In this document: one piece after another, positions 8,171 to 18,324 of the stretch
How positions within the stretch are numbered: the stretch's first letter is position 1
How the letters are laid out: each line of letters opens with the position of its first letter
NCBI RefSeq assembly: GCF_001642735.1
Contig: NZ_LWHM01000001.1
Location: 62,001-126,000, forward strand
Reading direction: 5' to 3'
DNA length: 64,000 bases
Source: Pseudohongiella nitratireducens
Lineage (GTDB): Bacteria; Pseudomonadota; Gammaproteobacteria; Pseudomonadales; Pseudohongiellaceae
Translations under genes and position numbers: made by a program
Notes under the pieces: model-generated
What the model was told of the DNA's origin: nothing
The model's input: the letters and a program-made list of their open reading frames with translations, nothing else
The model's database searches: none

Positions 8171-10234
8171 TTAAAAATCGTAATTCAAACTCATGTTTAT
8201 ACGACGCCCATCAAGCACAACACCATAAGTGTCATTCGTGATGGTTTTATCAGCGACGTTGTAAACACCGGCCATCACTTTCAATTGATCACTCAGGTGG
8301 TAAACCCCACCCAAATCAACCAGAGTATAGCCAGGCGTGCCAGCACTCATACTGGTACGCCCCAGAAAGTCACTGGTTTCACCACGATAGTTGACCCGTC
8401 CCCAGACATCCATAGACATACCCGGCTGCCAGTCGAACCCGACATTGGCCATATTTTTCGGCATTTTGTTCAGTGGTTCGCCCTCAAAATCTCCAGTCTT
8501 CTGCTCGGAGTCAGTGAGCGTGTAATTGACAGTGACTTCCAGGCTGTCGGTCAAATTGTAGGACACGGATGCTTCGACACCTGTCATCACAGCCTCATCA
8601 ATATTCTTGCGACTGCTCAGGAACTGATAGGTATTACCGCCAAAATCACAGGTATAGTTCTGGTAGTCATCACGATCAACACCATCGGATACGCAATAAC
8701 GATCTTCAGCAATTTTGTCTTTGAATGCTGTATGGAAAGCCATGACAGTGGTATTGAACCCCAGGTCCTTATCGTTATAGATAAAACCGGCCTCATAATT
8801 AACACTGGTTTCGGGCTTCAGGTCCGGATTACCGACAATCAGGGCGCGAGAAATAGGATCGCCATTCGGTGACAGATTAGGTGAACCCGGGCCACCTGTA
8901 CCCCGACCAAATCCGGCAGTGGCTGCTGGTAGTGAAGGCTGTGAATAACCGGTAGAAATACCACCTTTGAATGTCAGTTTATCGCTGCTGTGCCAGTTAG
9001 CATAAATACGGGGAGACACATGACCGCCAAACAGCTCATCATCGTCGTAGCGCAGACCCGTGGTAATGCCCAGGTTTTCAATGAAGCTCCACTCTGCCTC
9101 AGCAAACAGCGCGCCTATCCAGCGCTTCACATTCGCGGTTGCACCTTGCACGTTGGCGTCCAGCAGACCGTTGGTTTCATCAACCAGATCTTCCAGTTTG
9201 TAGCGCCCACCCAACGTCAGAATGTAGTTGTCCCCGACATAGTTGGACTGCGTGTTAAGGGTGGTGACCTCTTCTTTCTTGGTAGATGTCTGTACCTTGT
9301 CTGAAATGTCATGTTGCAGAAATGAGTTGACTGACCAATCACCGTAACGGCCTTCATGAGAGAGTGTGAACAACTGTTTTTCAAACTCATAAGATGATGG
9401 ATCGTCCGTGATTTCAATCGACCGCCCCGGCGTTCTTGTGTACTCCATATTAGATGTATTGGCTGCCAGAGTGACTCGGTTTTCCGTATTAATCTGCCAT
9501 GTCAATTCACTGCCAAAGCGCTTGGTATCGGACTCCGGCTCACTGGAGGCATTGTCGCTGCCACCATTGAGGTCGCTTTCATCGGTGTGCAGTAGTGCGC
9601 CATTAAACTCAAGACCGATTACATCAGAAACAATCGGGCCACCCAGATAAAACTCCGTGTTGTAGGCGTCGTTGCTGACATCATTCTGGGAAGCCGTATA
9701 GTCTGCGGCCACACTACCCCCCCAGACCTCAGGTGTTACCCGGGTAATTACATTGACAACTCCGCCCATCGCCTCTGAGCCATACAGTGAAGACATCGGA
9801 CCACGAATCACTTCAACTCGCTCTATCATGGCCAACGGTGGAAGACCTATCTGTTTGCCACCGTCATTACCATTGGTGTTAACGCTGCGTCCGGCAGAAA
9901 TGGGTCGGCCATCTACCAGGTACAGCGTGTAATCATCGCTCATCCCTCGGACGCTGATGTCCTGCATGTTCGAGCCACCCGTCACATAAACACCAGGTAT
10001 GTTAGCCATGGCATCAACAATTGTAGTGTATTGCTGTTTTTCCAGTTCATCGCGAGTGACAACCGAAATTGAAGCCGGAGCATCGATGATACGTTGCTGA
10101 TAACCAGCGGCGGTGATTACGATTTCTTCAACATCGTCTTCCTGAGCAACAGAGAATGACGTTACCAGCATGGCGGGAATAACAAGGGATAATGCCTTGC
10201 AGGTAAAGCCGGCATCTAAAGGGCGGGGGAACAT
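8171..10234 (-). CDS. TonB-dependent outer-membrane receptor (FepA/CirA-like)
   Basis: 687 residues. Signal peptide up to about SFSVAQ, then TonB box EEIVITA (near residue 36), plug domain (SISVVTRDELEKQQ, NIPGVYV, SVRGM, RVEVIRGPMSSLYGSEAMGGVVNVIT) and a 22-strand barrel ending in the aromatic NYDF. The plug resembles catecholate siderophore and colicin-I type receptors. The start is supported by GGAG upstream of ATG 10234. A Fur-box-like sequence lies about 34 bp upstream, so iron repression is likely. The substrate cannot be told from sequence; a ferric siderophore is the best guess. A ferric iron ABC transporter is encoded 8 kb away. Confidence 0.92.
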   Translation of the reverse strand: MFPRPLDAGFTCKALSLVIPAMLVTSFSVAQEDDVEEIVITAAGYQQRIIDAPASISVVTRDELEKQQYTTIVDAMANIPGVYVTGGSNMQDISVRGMSDDYTLYLVDGRPISAGRSVNTNGNDGGKQIGLPPLAMIERVEVIRGPMSSLYGSEAMGGVVNVITRVTPEVWGGSVAADYTASQNDVSNDAYNTEFYLGGPIVSDVIGLEFNGALLHTDESDLNGGSDNASSEPESDTKRFGSELTWQINTENRVTLAANTSNMEYTRTPGRSIEITDDPSSYEFEKQLFTLSHEGRYGDWSVNSFLQHDISDKVQTSTKKEEVTTLNTQSNYVGDNYILTLGGRYKLEDLVDETNGLLDANVQGATANVKRWIGALFAEAEWSFIENLGITTGLRYDDDELFGGHVSPRIYANWHSSDKLTFKGGISTGYSQPSLPAATAGFGRGTGGPGSPNLSPNGDPISRALIVGNPDLKPETSVNYEAGFIYNDKDLGFNTTVMAFHTAFKDKIAEDRYCVSDGVDRDDYQNYTCDFGGNTYQFLSSRKNIDEAVMTGVEASVSYNLTDSLEVTVNYTLTDSEQKTGDFEGEPLNKMPKNMANVGFDWQPGMSMDVWGRVNYRGETSDFLGRTSMSAGTPGYTLVDLGGVYHLSDQLKVMAGVYNVADKTITNDTYGVVLDGRRINMSLNYDF

Positions 10235-10267
10235 AGGGCACTCCAGTCAACTGCATAATTGTGAAAC

Positions 10268-10286
10268 GCAAATGATATTGATTCGC
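10268..10286. promoter_or_regulatory. Predicted Fur box of the TonB receptor gene
   Basis: GCAAATGATATTGATTCGC matches 13 of 19 positions of the Fur consensus GATAATGATAATCATTATC. It lies 34-52 bp upstream of the receptor start codon, where a promoter is expected. Counted by hand; not tested against a matrix. Confidence 0.5.
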
Positions 10287-10388
10287 CTTCTCTGTATCAA
10301 TTAAGACACTTTACACTTTTTCTGGAGGTCGGTTAGTCAGCTCTAACAGGTAATGAAAGGAAGAATGCAAAATCTTGCGATCTGAATC

Positions 10389-10417
10389 TTGACAAAAGCA
10401 TGATAAATGGACAGAAT
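10389..10417 (+). promoter_or_regulatory. Predicted sigma-70 promoter of tRNA-Met
   Basis: Perfect -35 TTGACA (10389-10394), 17-bp spacer, -10 CAGAAT (10412-10417; 4 of 6). The tRNA gene begins 16 bp after the -10 hexamer, so the leader would be very short. Confidence 0.6.
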
Positions 10418-10432
10418 TCGCACCCTCGATGT

Positions 10433-10509
10433 GGCTACGTAGCTCAGCTGGTTAGAGCACAGCATTCATAATGCTGGGGTCGGTGGTTCAAGTCCACCCG
10501 TAGCTACCA
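10433..10509 (+). tRNA. Elongator tRNA-Met (anticodon CAT)
   Basis: Cloverleaf with acceptor GGCTACG/CGTAGCT, D-arm AGCTCAGCTGGTTAGAGC, anticodon stem CAGCA/TGCTG with loop TTCATAA (anticodon CAT), T-arm GGTGG/CCACC, encoded CCA at 10507-10509. It resembles E. coli metT, not the initiator: it has a pair at position 1-72, although here a G-U wobble, and lacks the initiator GGG/CCC anticodon stem. A tRNA-Ile2 precursor with lysidine-modified CAT is less likely given the metT-like body. Confidence 0.93.
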
Positions 10510-10627
10510 CTTCTTCTCTTCATGCTCCCTGAATAATTCATCCACGGCACATCTGCCCGTGTTCGCTTAGTTTATACCTGGCTCGCGTAATATTGATTGT
10601 AGCTCCGCGCTCAACTACTATGCAGAA

Positions 10628-11698
10628 ATGCCTCATATCAAGAGAGCGGCCAGGATATTGTTATTCTGCGCGTTGGGATTACTGCTCCTGCGCGCCGCAC
10701 TGCCTGTGGCACTGCAGTCTTACGTCAATCGCACCCTGGATCGCGCCGAAGATTACGATGGCCGGGTTGGCAATGTCGACCTCTCCCTCCTGGCTGGTAG
10801 CTATTCCATAGAGAATATCGAGATCGTCAAATCAAACGGCCTCGTCCAGCAACCTTTATTCAGCACACAGCAACTGCGCTTTTCACTGTTATGGTCTGCA
10901 TTACTGGGCGGCACAATCGTTGGCGAAGTCGATTTGACTCAACCAGTGCTGAATTTTGTGGACAGTACCGCAGAAGAAGAGCGTCAGTCCGGGGCTGGTG
11001 AGCCCTGGCTCAATATTGCTAATGACCTGTTTCCTTTGCGTATCGATCATCTGCAAATTCGCGATGGGCGTGTTGTTTTTCTAAACTCGAATGCCTCTCC
11101 CCCGATTGATGTCTCTTTGCAGGACATTAACCTGATCGCCCTAAACATAGCCAACAGTCGCGACCTGGCCAAAGAGCTTACAACGCTTGTTAGTGCTACA
11201 GCCAATACGACTGGCAGTGGCAATCTGGCCTTCGATGTTTCCCTGACCCCCAACACACAGTTACCAACTTTTGATATCAATCTTGAAGCAAGTGATATTG
11301 GCCTGACTGACTTTGAGAACCTGCTCAATTATTACGCGCCTTTCGACCTCGAAGCCGGGGAGTTAGATCTGGCGCTTGAAATGGCCAGTGATGCAGGGGA
11401 GCTGACCGGCTACATGAGACCCGTACTGCATAATATTGATGTCTTTTCCTGGAAGGGAGATGTCGAGGAAGATGGGGACGGTCTGTTCCGCAATCTGGCC
11501 GAGCTATTTACCGGTGCGATAACGGAAATTTTCGAGAACCAGGCCAGCAATCAGTTTGCCACCGAAGTTGAGTTCTCAGGAACACTTGATGAGCCGGACA
11601 TTGATACATTCGCCGCAATAGCCGCAATATTACGTAACGCCTTCGTCGATGCACTGGAGGCCCGGATCGACAACAGCATTAATCTGGAAGCAGACTGA
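10628..11698 (+). CDS. DUF748 / AsmA-like envelope protein
   Basis: 356 residues. One N-terminal membrane helix (residues about 10-30, ILLFCALGLLLLRAALPVAL) anchors a beta-rich periplasmic part with repeating segments such as GRVGNVDLSLLAGSYSIENIEI, LRIDHLQIRDGRVVFLN and ELDLALEMASDAGELTGYM, the pattern of DUF748 proteins. These belong to the broad AsmA-like group, for which lipid transport or envelope maintenance roles have been proposed. Monocistronic, starting about 120 bp after tRNA-Met and convergent with the next gene. The precise role is unknown. Confidence 0.75.
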   Translation: MPHIKRAARILLFCALGLLLLRAALPVALQSYVNRTLDRAEDYDGRVGNVDLSLLAGSYSIENIEIVKSNGLVQQPLFSTQQLRFSLLWSALLGGTIVGEVDLTQPVLNFVDSTAEEERQSGAGEPWLNIANDLFPLRIDHLQIRDGRVVFLNSNASPPIDVSLQDINLIALNIANSRDLAKELTTLVSATANTTGSGNLAFDVSLTPNTQLPTFDINLEASDIGLTDFENLLNYYAPFDLEAGELDLALEMASDAGELTGYMRPVLHNIDVFSWKGDVEEDGDGLFRNLAELFTGAITEIFENQASNQFATEVEFSGTLDEPDIDTFAAIAAILRNAFVDALEARIDNSINLEAD

Positions 11699-11713
11699 GT
11701 AATCGACAACCGA

Positions 11714-12178
11714 TCAAATATCACGCATGGTCGTATGGGTCACAGAAATGCGCCGACACAATGTCTCAGCATCACGCCAGAGTGTATCAAGCTCTTCAGC
11801 CACATCTGGTGCAATAACATTGTTGATCTGCTCGCGCAGGTTCTCTACACCAGCCCCGTTGATTAGCTGTAAGTACTGAATCGCCTCACCCACTGAGCTG
11901 GAGTCAGGGGTTTCGGGTAGCTGCGGGAAAAACTGAACACGCGTAGCAAGTACCTTTTCCGGACCCTGACTGGCGTAATCAGCCAACAGCTGAGCCAGTT
12001 CGTGTTCCGTACTGACCATTCGCGACAGGGCTTCCTGATAAGTCGGGTTCACCTCGTTGAGGTGATCCTGCAGGTCGTCTGCAGCGGCACGACATATCAC
12101 GGCAGTTTTCTCCAGGCACGCTCTGATGGAACGGAAGGTGTCTTGACTGGAATCTGTATTTCCGCTGGCTCTGGACAT
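11714..12178 (-). CDS. Hypothetical helical protein
   Basis: 154 residues starting MSRASGNTD, with GGAG 6-7 nt upstream; the frame stays open 14 codons further but without a better start. Predicted mostly alpha-helical and acidic (RSIRACLEKTAVICRAAADDLQDHLNEV, EHELAQLLADYASQG), no signal peptide or membrane segment. No family was recognised. It lies between DUF748 (convergent) and the MgtC-like gene (same strand, 90 bp upstream). Confidence 0.6.
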   Translation of the reverse strand: MSRASGNTDSSQDTFRSIRACLEKTAVICRAAADDLQDHLNEVNPTYQEALSRMVSTEHELAQLLADYASQGPEKVLATRVQFFPQLPETPDSSSVGEAIQYLQLINGAGVENLREQINNVIAPDVAEELDTLWRDAETLCRRISVTHTTMRDI

Positions 12179-12268
12179 ATATTCTCCATGAAAACGCACG
12201 ACACACTGGCACTGTAACATAAACCGGCAGGTGCTGTTTCCACTGGCAGCATGTAGCGCAGATCGCTG

Positions 12269-12730
12269 TTAATGCTGGGTGAGGAACTTTCTGGCAACCC
12301 TGAGCAGTATCAACGTCAGTGCCGTCACCATCACTGCCAGATATATCTGATCCAGGGCTACGGCGATTCCGACGCTGGCCACAAGCAGCATGGACGCGGC
12401 TGTCGTCAGGCCTTCAACATTATTGTTGCGATGGCGAAAAATTGTACCGGCCCCCAGAAATGCGGTCCCGGTAATAATGGCTTCAACAACACGAACAGGA
12501 TCTGTACGCATCACCGAAAGAACAGATTCGCTGGAAAAAAACGAGATGATGACATCGGTTAGCACAACGAGAAGGCAGGCCGCACCGCTTAGAATGGCGT
12601 ATGTACGCACCCCAGCTGGCCGGCGCACCGCCTCCCTTTCCATACCGACCAGTCCACCAAGAACGACTGCAATGAGCACGTGCACGAACATTTCCAGCTG
12701 GGCTTGCCAGTTGGGGTCTACAATTTCCAT
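12269..12730 (-). CDS. MgtC/SapB family inner-membrane protein
   Basis: 153 residues with four or five membrane helices. Seen: the family signature GGLVGMEREAVRRPAGVRTYAILSGAA (split by its loop) and the GTAFLGAGTIFRHRNNNVEGLTTAAS segment, which is diagnostic for MgtC. It lacks the C-terminal ACT-like domain of Salmonella MgtC, as is usual for environmental homologues. Roles reported for the family concern magnesium-limited growth and modulation of the F1Fo ATPase; the role here is not shown by context. Confidence 0.85.
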   Translation of the reverse strand: MEIVDPNWQAQLEMFVHVLIAVVLGGLVGMEREAVRRPAGVRTYAILSGAACLLVVLTDVIISFFSSESVLSVMRTDPVRVVEAIITGTAFLGAGTIFRHRNNNVEGLTTAASMLLVASVGIAVALDQIYLAVMVTALTLILLRVARKFLTQH

Positions 12731-12879
12731 TTTTCATCCTTTGCTTGCCAGGATCTACATTAGTACCCTATATAAGATACCAACGTACAGGCGACGCCTT
12801 AAATTCCTGACATGGAAAAGCTAATTCCCCCTTCATGCTCAGGCTGCATTTCAGAAAAACGAAAGCGTAGTACCAGGCC

Positions 12880-13602
12880 CTAAAGGGTAAAACGCAAAGA
12901 AAAATGCATTCTGCGATTATCACCTTCATTGCTACTACCACTGTCCTTAAGCTGCCACCCATAACTAAACGAAGCACTCAGATAAGGCTGGTACTGATAA
13001 CGAAACCCAATACCCACACTGGCAATCTCAAACGCCTTCTCGTCAGGTAGTTTGTCCTGGTTCCAGGTGTGGGCATAGTCCTGAAAGGCGAACAGGGTCA
13101 GCGCATCAGTCGAGCCCGGCTGTAAGCGCCCTGGATCCAGCAACGACAGCATGGGCAGAACCAGTTCCTGATTAAAGTAAAACGCATTATCACCAAGCAC
13201 CTCCTCTTCTTCGTAGCCGCGCACTGTCGCATTACCACCCGCCGAGTACTGCTCGCTACCCAGCAAGTTACGGTTGGACAACTGTCCACCAGAGTTAACC
13301 AGCCATCGCCAGCCATCCGGGGCTTGCTGCAAACGTGTTTCCCGCCTTAAATCGAACGTGAGGTAGGTATAGTCAGCACTGGCATTGAATCGGGTATTGG
13401 TAAACGCTTCATCTGAATTTTTTGCTAACAATCCTCCTGGAGAAGCAGTCAAACCAATATCTGCCTGTGTATAACCTCGGCTGTCGCTCAGTGTTGCCTG
13501 ATACGCGACACGCGCTTGCATGATTTCCGTTTCCGTATTAGTTACTGCAAAAACAAAAGGCGGCAGCACATAATCCAGGTTGTTATCGCTGTATTTATAG
13601 TC
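12880..13602 (-). pseudogene. Remnant of TpsB (ShlB/FhaC family) outer-membrane transporter, C-terminal half
   Basis: About 240 codons homologous to the C-terminal half of two-partner-secretion transporters: alternating beta strands, NRNLLGSEQYSAGGNATVRGY (the conserved ...RGY motif of loop L6), and a C-terminal strand ending RMHFSLRFTL with terminal aromatic-x-hydrophobic pattern. Normal TpsB proteins are about 550-580 residues with signal, POTRA domains and a full 16-strand barrel. Signal, POTRA domains and the first barrel strands are absent. Upstream the same frame runs to a TAA near 13605 and joins tpsA coding sequence in a different frame. A GTG at 13567-13569 gives an open frame but not a functional transporter. 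Confidence 0.8.
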
Positions 13603-16415
13603 GGCACTGTATTACTGGCACGTAAACTGAAAGTCGGATTATCCTGTCCATAGCGGCGGGAAGTGTCCCGCACCGTGAGCGTCACAGGCCGGGGGTTTAC
13701 TTCCAACGTACCGTGCTGATATTGAATGGTATAGTTACTGTTCGACGCGCCTCGTGCGACTATGTCAAAACCGCCCACACCAGAGTAAGCAGCATCATCA
13801 ATAACCAGACCACTGATATCTGAAGCACTATCAAAACTGGCAAGGCCGCTGTAGGTCACCGAATAGTCTGGTTGACTGTCCAGGTAGTCGATACTCGCAT
13901 CCTGCACCCGAATGTTCAGCAACCGGGGGCTGATGCTAAGTGTGCCATTACGATAGTTGATGTCATAGTCACTTAATGAATTAGCGCCAGATGGAACAAT
14001 ATTGTAATTACCTACTGGTGAATTTACCTGGGCTGTTGTGCTGTAGTTGATCGTAAATCCATCAAACAGGCTGTCATCATCACTTCCCACAAAACCAGAG
14101 TAAGAGGAAGTAAACGCCGGGTTTGCCTCGCCGTATACACGAGACAGGTTATCTGCAGTGACCAGCAACTCCTTGTTCGGTCCGACGGTCAATGTCCCAT
14201 CCTGCAGATTTAGACCATAGCCAAAATCTGACAGCACAACACTGCCTGTGGCGATATCAATATTGTAATCACCATTTGCAGAAGAATTGCCAGCAGTGGT
14301 CGATAGCGTTGGCGTGCCGGTAAAAACATCAGCCTGGCTGTCCCCTCCCACCAAACCGCTGACACTGTAGCTCAGGGTCGGGTTTGCTGCCCCCTGGGTA
14401 CGACTGACATTATCCGCCGTCAGTGTCACTTCAGGTGCCAGTGAATATACGAAACGGTTGCCTGATTCAGTGATGGATGAAGGCAAATCAGCAGCGTATG
14501 TGTGATTGTATAGAGGCGAAGCCGACAACCCTCCCTTGCTGATATTGTCAGGCGTGTCGGAATAAATTAAAAAGCGACCATTACTGCCTGGCAGTACGGC
14601 ATTGGCACCAGCCTGATTGGCAAATGCGCCACTACGAGATGCTATGATGACATTGGCATTCGTGCCCGATGACAACTGAGTGCCCGCCAGAAGCTGAATG
14701 TTATTGTCAGCAAGAAATGTTATCGCCCTGCCGGGGCCCATATCAGACAAATCAGCAGCCACTGCTAATGCAGAGTTACCGGCATCAATCAGGATATCAC
14801 CTTCGAAACTCGCTGATGCGGACAAACTGTCAGCAGTCGTCTGAAACCTGGCAATCTGATTGGTAGTATTATTAATATTGATCGCACTGCCCCAACCCGC
14901 ATTCTGACGAAGAATATCCAGGGTTCCGGCCTTTATCGATCCAGCCAGGGTTATGCTCCCAAGTTTACGTTCAACAGCTGGCGGTAACTGCACCCCAAAA
15001 GGCTGTGCGTCATTATTTTGTTGAATCTGCAGTGTTGATACATTTATTTCACTTCCCGCAGTAGAGCTGATGTCCCCCCCTTGATCTGCAGGATCACCAA
15101 CGCCCGCACTTAATACCAGTTCACCATTTGCTCCGCTCAGGTTGTTTTCAATCGAGATAGCGCCAGCTGACTTTAATGTAAGGCGGCTATTCGATGACCA
15201 ACTAACCGGTGCTGACACCAGGATACTGCCAGGGCTAAATGAAGCCGTTGAATAATTTGACGCCTCAACGACAACATTCGCTGTTGCCAGGTTCTGTTCT
15301 ATCACTGCGTTATTGAACACACCGTTCGCGGTATCATTGGATGCTGTACTGATCACCGCCTGCGCTGGATCCAGCCAAAGCGTACCCGTTTCCCCGCTGG
15401 TTGAGCGCAGATCAGCATTACCTGTGTAATTCAGTATTTCTCGCCCGGAGATCTCAACAAAAGCACCATCACCAGAATCACTGCCACCCTGACCATAAAT
15501 ATTACCCGCGAAATCGGTTTGCCTGTCAGACCAGACAATGGCTGTCCCGGCATCAGCCTTCTCAGCTTTGGCTGACACATCAATAAGGGCGCTGTCACTC
15601 ACATTGACATTGGCTGCATTGGCCAAATCAGGGTTCTGGCCCGCACGACCACCACCGACATTTATCTGCCCACCATCGCCAGACGCTGATCTGGCCTCTA
15701 ATGTGCCAGAAACATCAATATCGCTACCCTGTGACGTTAACAGGATGCGACCTTCCCGTTGCGTGACTCCGGTCGCACGGACGATACCGCTCTGGTTGAT
15801 GGCCAACTCGTAAGCGTTGCCCCCGGCGGCCAGCCCTACCGTGCCATTTTCAGCATTAAGTTCACCCGCGTTTTCAACCACTTGTGCAATTAAAATGACA
15901 TCACCGTTGTCGGCCGTAATCTGCCCAAGGTTGATCACGGCAGCATCAGACTGCCCCGCAAACGTCAGATCGCCACCATCAAGAAAATCAGAATCGGCAA
16001 CATCCAGCGCCGATGCGATAAACTCTGCGGTATTGATATTTGCTCCTTCGCCGACCAGCACCCCATTCGGGTTAATCACATAAACGCGCCCATTGGCACT
16101 CAACTGGCCTAACAGTTCAGAAGGATTAGCACCCGTAACGCGATTTAGAACGGCGGCATCCAGGTTTAATTGCGAAATATCAACGCGTTGATCCGCATCA
16201 ATTGAGAAACTGTCCCAATTAATCACACCAAACTGGCTGAGTTGCTCTATCAACATCGATTGTTCGGCCGCATCAATCTGGATATCACCATATTGCATAT
16301 TGGCACCTATCGGCAGAGCCAGTGCCGTGTATGAATTGCCCAGACCGAGGACAGCACTGACGGAGTAACTGATCACACGACGACTGAGACTGGCTTTGGG
16401 GTTATTTACATCCAT
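13542..16415 (-). pseudogene. TpsA-type filamentous hemagglutinin-like exoprotein, truncated at its 3' end
   Basis: 957 codons from ATG 16415. A signal region (SYSVSAVLGLGNSYTALALP) is followed by the TPS secretion domain (ANMQYGDIQIDAAEQ, INPNGVLVGEGANINTAEFIASAL, GDVILIAQVVENAGELNAENGTVGL), then beta-helix passenger and at least four MBG/YDG-type repeats (ADNVSRTQGAANPTLSYSVSG; ADNLSRVYGEANPAFTSSYSG; RDTSRRYGQDNPTFSL). In the last repeat the frame leaves homology after about ASNT and stops 20 codons later. A tpsB fragment starts there in another frame, so a deletion has probably removed the end of tpsA and the first half of tpsB. Such proteins are secreted adhesins or contact factors; this one lacks its dedicated transporter here. 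Confidence 0.8.
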
Positions 16416-16560
16416 GACGAAACCTACCAACTGCAACGAATATACCGACTAATTATCCGGCTCACAGAACCAGGGACAATTTGCAAAAATTATGAATTTT
16501 GCCCAATATTATGGATAAGCAAAAATATCGGCCTCAAAGTGCAAAACAACCGGGATACTA

Positions 16561-17528
16561 GTGAGCCAAAATCAGAGGAAGAAAGCATCAAACTCCATCC
16601 ACAGGTCACAATGGAATTTCGAAGCCCCTGATTTCCCCCTACCTAACGGCGCTGGCATTGGCCGATTGCAGATGTTGCCATTCCCCAGCGGCGTGACACT
16701 TTATCGTTCGGAGCTCAACGTCGAGAAGCGCTGCGAAATTGATGCGGCATCTGACCCGAACGAACTGCGCAATTTGATCTGCAGCCAAATCCACCTCAGC
16801 GGCGAATCGCAATTACTCACACCGGATCAACACCTTCACAGCACGGATCCAGACACCGGCCTGATTTTCCGACTGAGTGAAACAGACACCCGGATTCTGC
16901 TGCCACCCAAGCAAATTATTCGCCATATCGGAGTTTCCTTTGAGATAGGCCAGTTAAGCGAACGGGTGCAGGATCTTCCAGAGGCGCTGTTACATCTATC
17001 CAGAAGCTCGCCCACGCAGGCATCACAGGTGCTTCCTGTTAACATCACACCACGGTTACGACGCCTTTGTGCCGATGTATTTCCTATTGCGGCCAATAAC
17101 AAAGCGAACATGCTCATGCTGGAGGGGTTATCGATGGGCATCTTTGCGCAGATAATCGAAAATATCCTGCCCGCAGATAAAGACGCCTTTGAACCGACCT
17201 TCCGTGAATCAGAGCTGATTGAAGATATCACCAATTTCATCACCCACAATTTGGGCGACAAATTACCCGGCGAAGATATTGCCAGTCATTTTTCGATCAG
17301 CAAAAACCGGTTGAACTCGCTTTTCAATCACATGCATAACCAGAATATTAATGAATATGTGCGTAACCAGCGGATGTTGAAAGCTCACCAGCAAATCAGT
17401 GAAACCGATGCCCTATCAAAGCTATTGCTGCCGCAGTAGGCTATAATCACGTCAGTAATTTCGCTATAGCCTATCGCGACCATTTCGGAGAGACGCCCGG
17501 GAAAACACAACGCCAGTACCGCAGCTAG
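16561..17528 (+). pseudogene. AraC-family regulator with a frameshift in the second helix-turn-helix
   Basis: Intact for 292 codons from GTG 16561 to TAG 17437-17439: a sensor region and the first HTH (LPGEDIASHFSISKNRLNSLFNHM). After DALSK near 17418 the other frame continues with AIAAAVGYNHVSNFAIAYRD and HFGETPGKTQ to TAG 17526-17528, which is the canonical AraC second HTH and signature. Adding one A to the AAA run at 17418-17420 restores a protein of about 322 residues. It is either a pseudogene or a sequencing error. Divergent from tpsA with 145 bp between the starts, so it may once have controlled that locus. The start is weakly supported. Confidence 0.82.
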
Positions 17529-17552
17529 AGAAGCAAACAGGAAATCAGTGAT

Positions 17553-18314
17553 ATGAGTTCGGAAAATCAGACGCAGTCAAAACAGTCCGACCCGGAAATT
17601 CAGACCGAACTGGATCAACCGGTTACACCACAAAAACGAGGCGGTTTTCTCGGCAATCTGGCTTTTAACATTCTGATTCCGGTGATTGTGCTGAGCCGGT
17701 TCAGCGGCGAGGACAGCCTGGGGCCAAGCTGGAGCATCGTAGTGGCGCTGGCATTTCCCATAGCCTACGGACTGTGGGACTTGAGAGAGTCAGGCAAAGT
17801 TAACGCCTTTTCAGTCATCGGGGTAATCAGCGTATTTTTGACCGGAGGCATTAGCTTACTGGAGCTTGATCCTCAGTACATAGCCATTAAAGAGGCTGCT
17901 GTGCCTGGTGCCATTGGCCTGGCGGTGCTAGGCAGTCAGTTTACCAAATACCCCCTGGTTCGCGTGCTGATACTTAATGCCCAGCTGATTCGCGTGGATG
18001 CACTCCATACCGCGCTTTCCACTAAAGGTAACACCGCCTTGTTTGATCGACGCCTCTCCCAGGCTTCCTGGATTGTGGCTTCATCGTTCTTTCTGTCATC
18101 GGTGCTTAATTATGTGCTGGCTCGCATGATACTGACTGCGGCTCCTGGAACTTCAGAATTCAGTGAGCAGTTAGGTCGCATGACGGCCTTAAGTTACCCG
18201 GTTATCGCCATCCCCAGTATGATCGTTTTGCTAATCGCCATCTGGTTTGTGTTCTCGCAGATACACCGATTAACGGGCAAGAAACTGGAAAGTTTTTTAG
18301 TCGATGCCGGTTAA
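17553..18314 (+). CDS. VC0807-family polytopic membrane protein
   Basis: 253 residues. A hydrophilic N-terminus of about 35 residues precedes six or so hydrophobic segments (NLAFNILIPVIVLSRF, IVVALAFPIAYGLWDLRESGKV, VIGVISVFLTGGISL, AVPGAIGLAVLG, ASFFLSSVLNYVLARMIL, VIAIPSMIVLLIAIWFVF). The NxLxP...P...GLWDL pattern is that of the VC0807 family, whose function is unknown. It follows the AraC remnant by 24 bp and may be co-transcribed with it; convergent with the ABC transporter. Confidence 0.7.
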   Translation: MSSENQTQSKQSDPEIQTELDQPVTPQKRGGFLGNLAFNILIPVIVLSRFSGEDSLGPSWSIVVALAFPIAYGLWDLRESGKVNAFSVIGVISVFLTGGISLLELDPQYIAIKEAAVPGAIGLAVLGSQFTKYPLVRVLILNAQLIRVDALHTALSTKGNTALFDRRLSQASWIVASSFFLSSVLNYVLARMILTAAPGTSEFSEQLGRMTALSYPVIAIPSMIVLLIAIWFVFSQIHRLTGKKLESFLVDAG

Positions 18315-18324
18315 TTCAGCCTTG

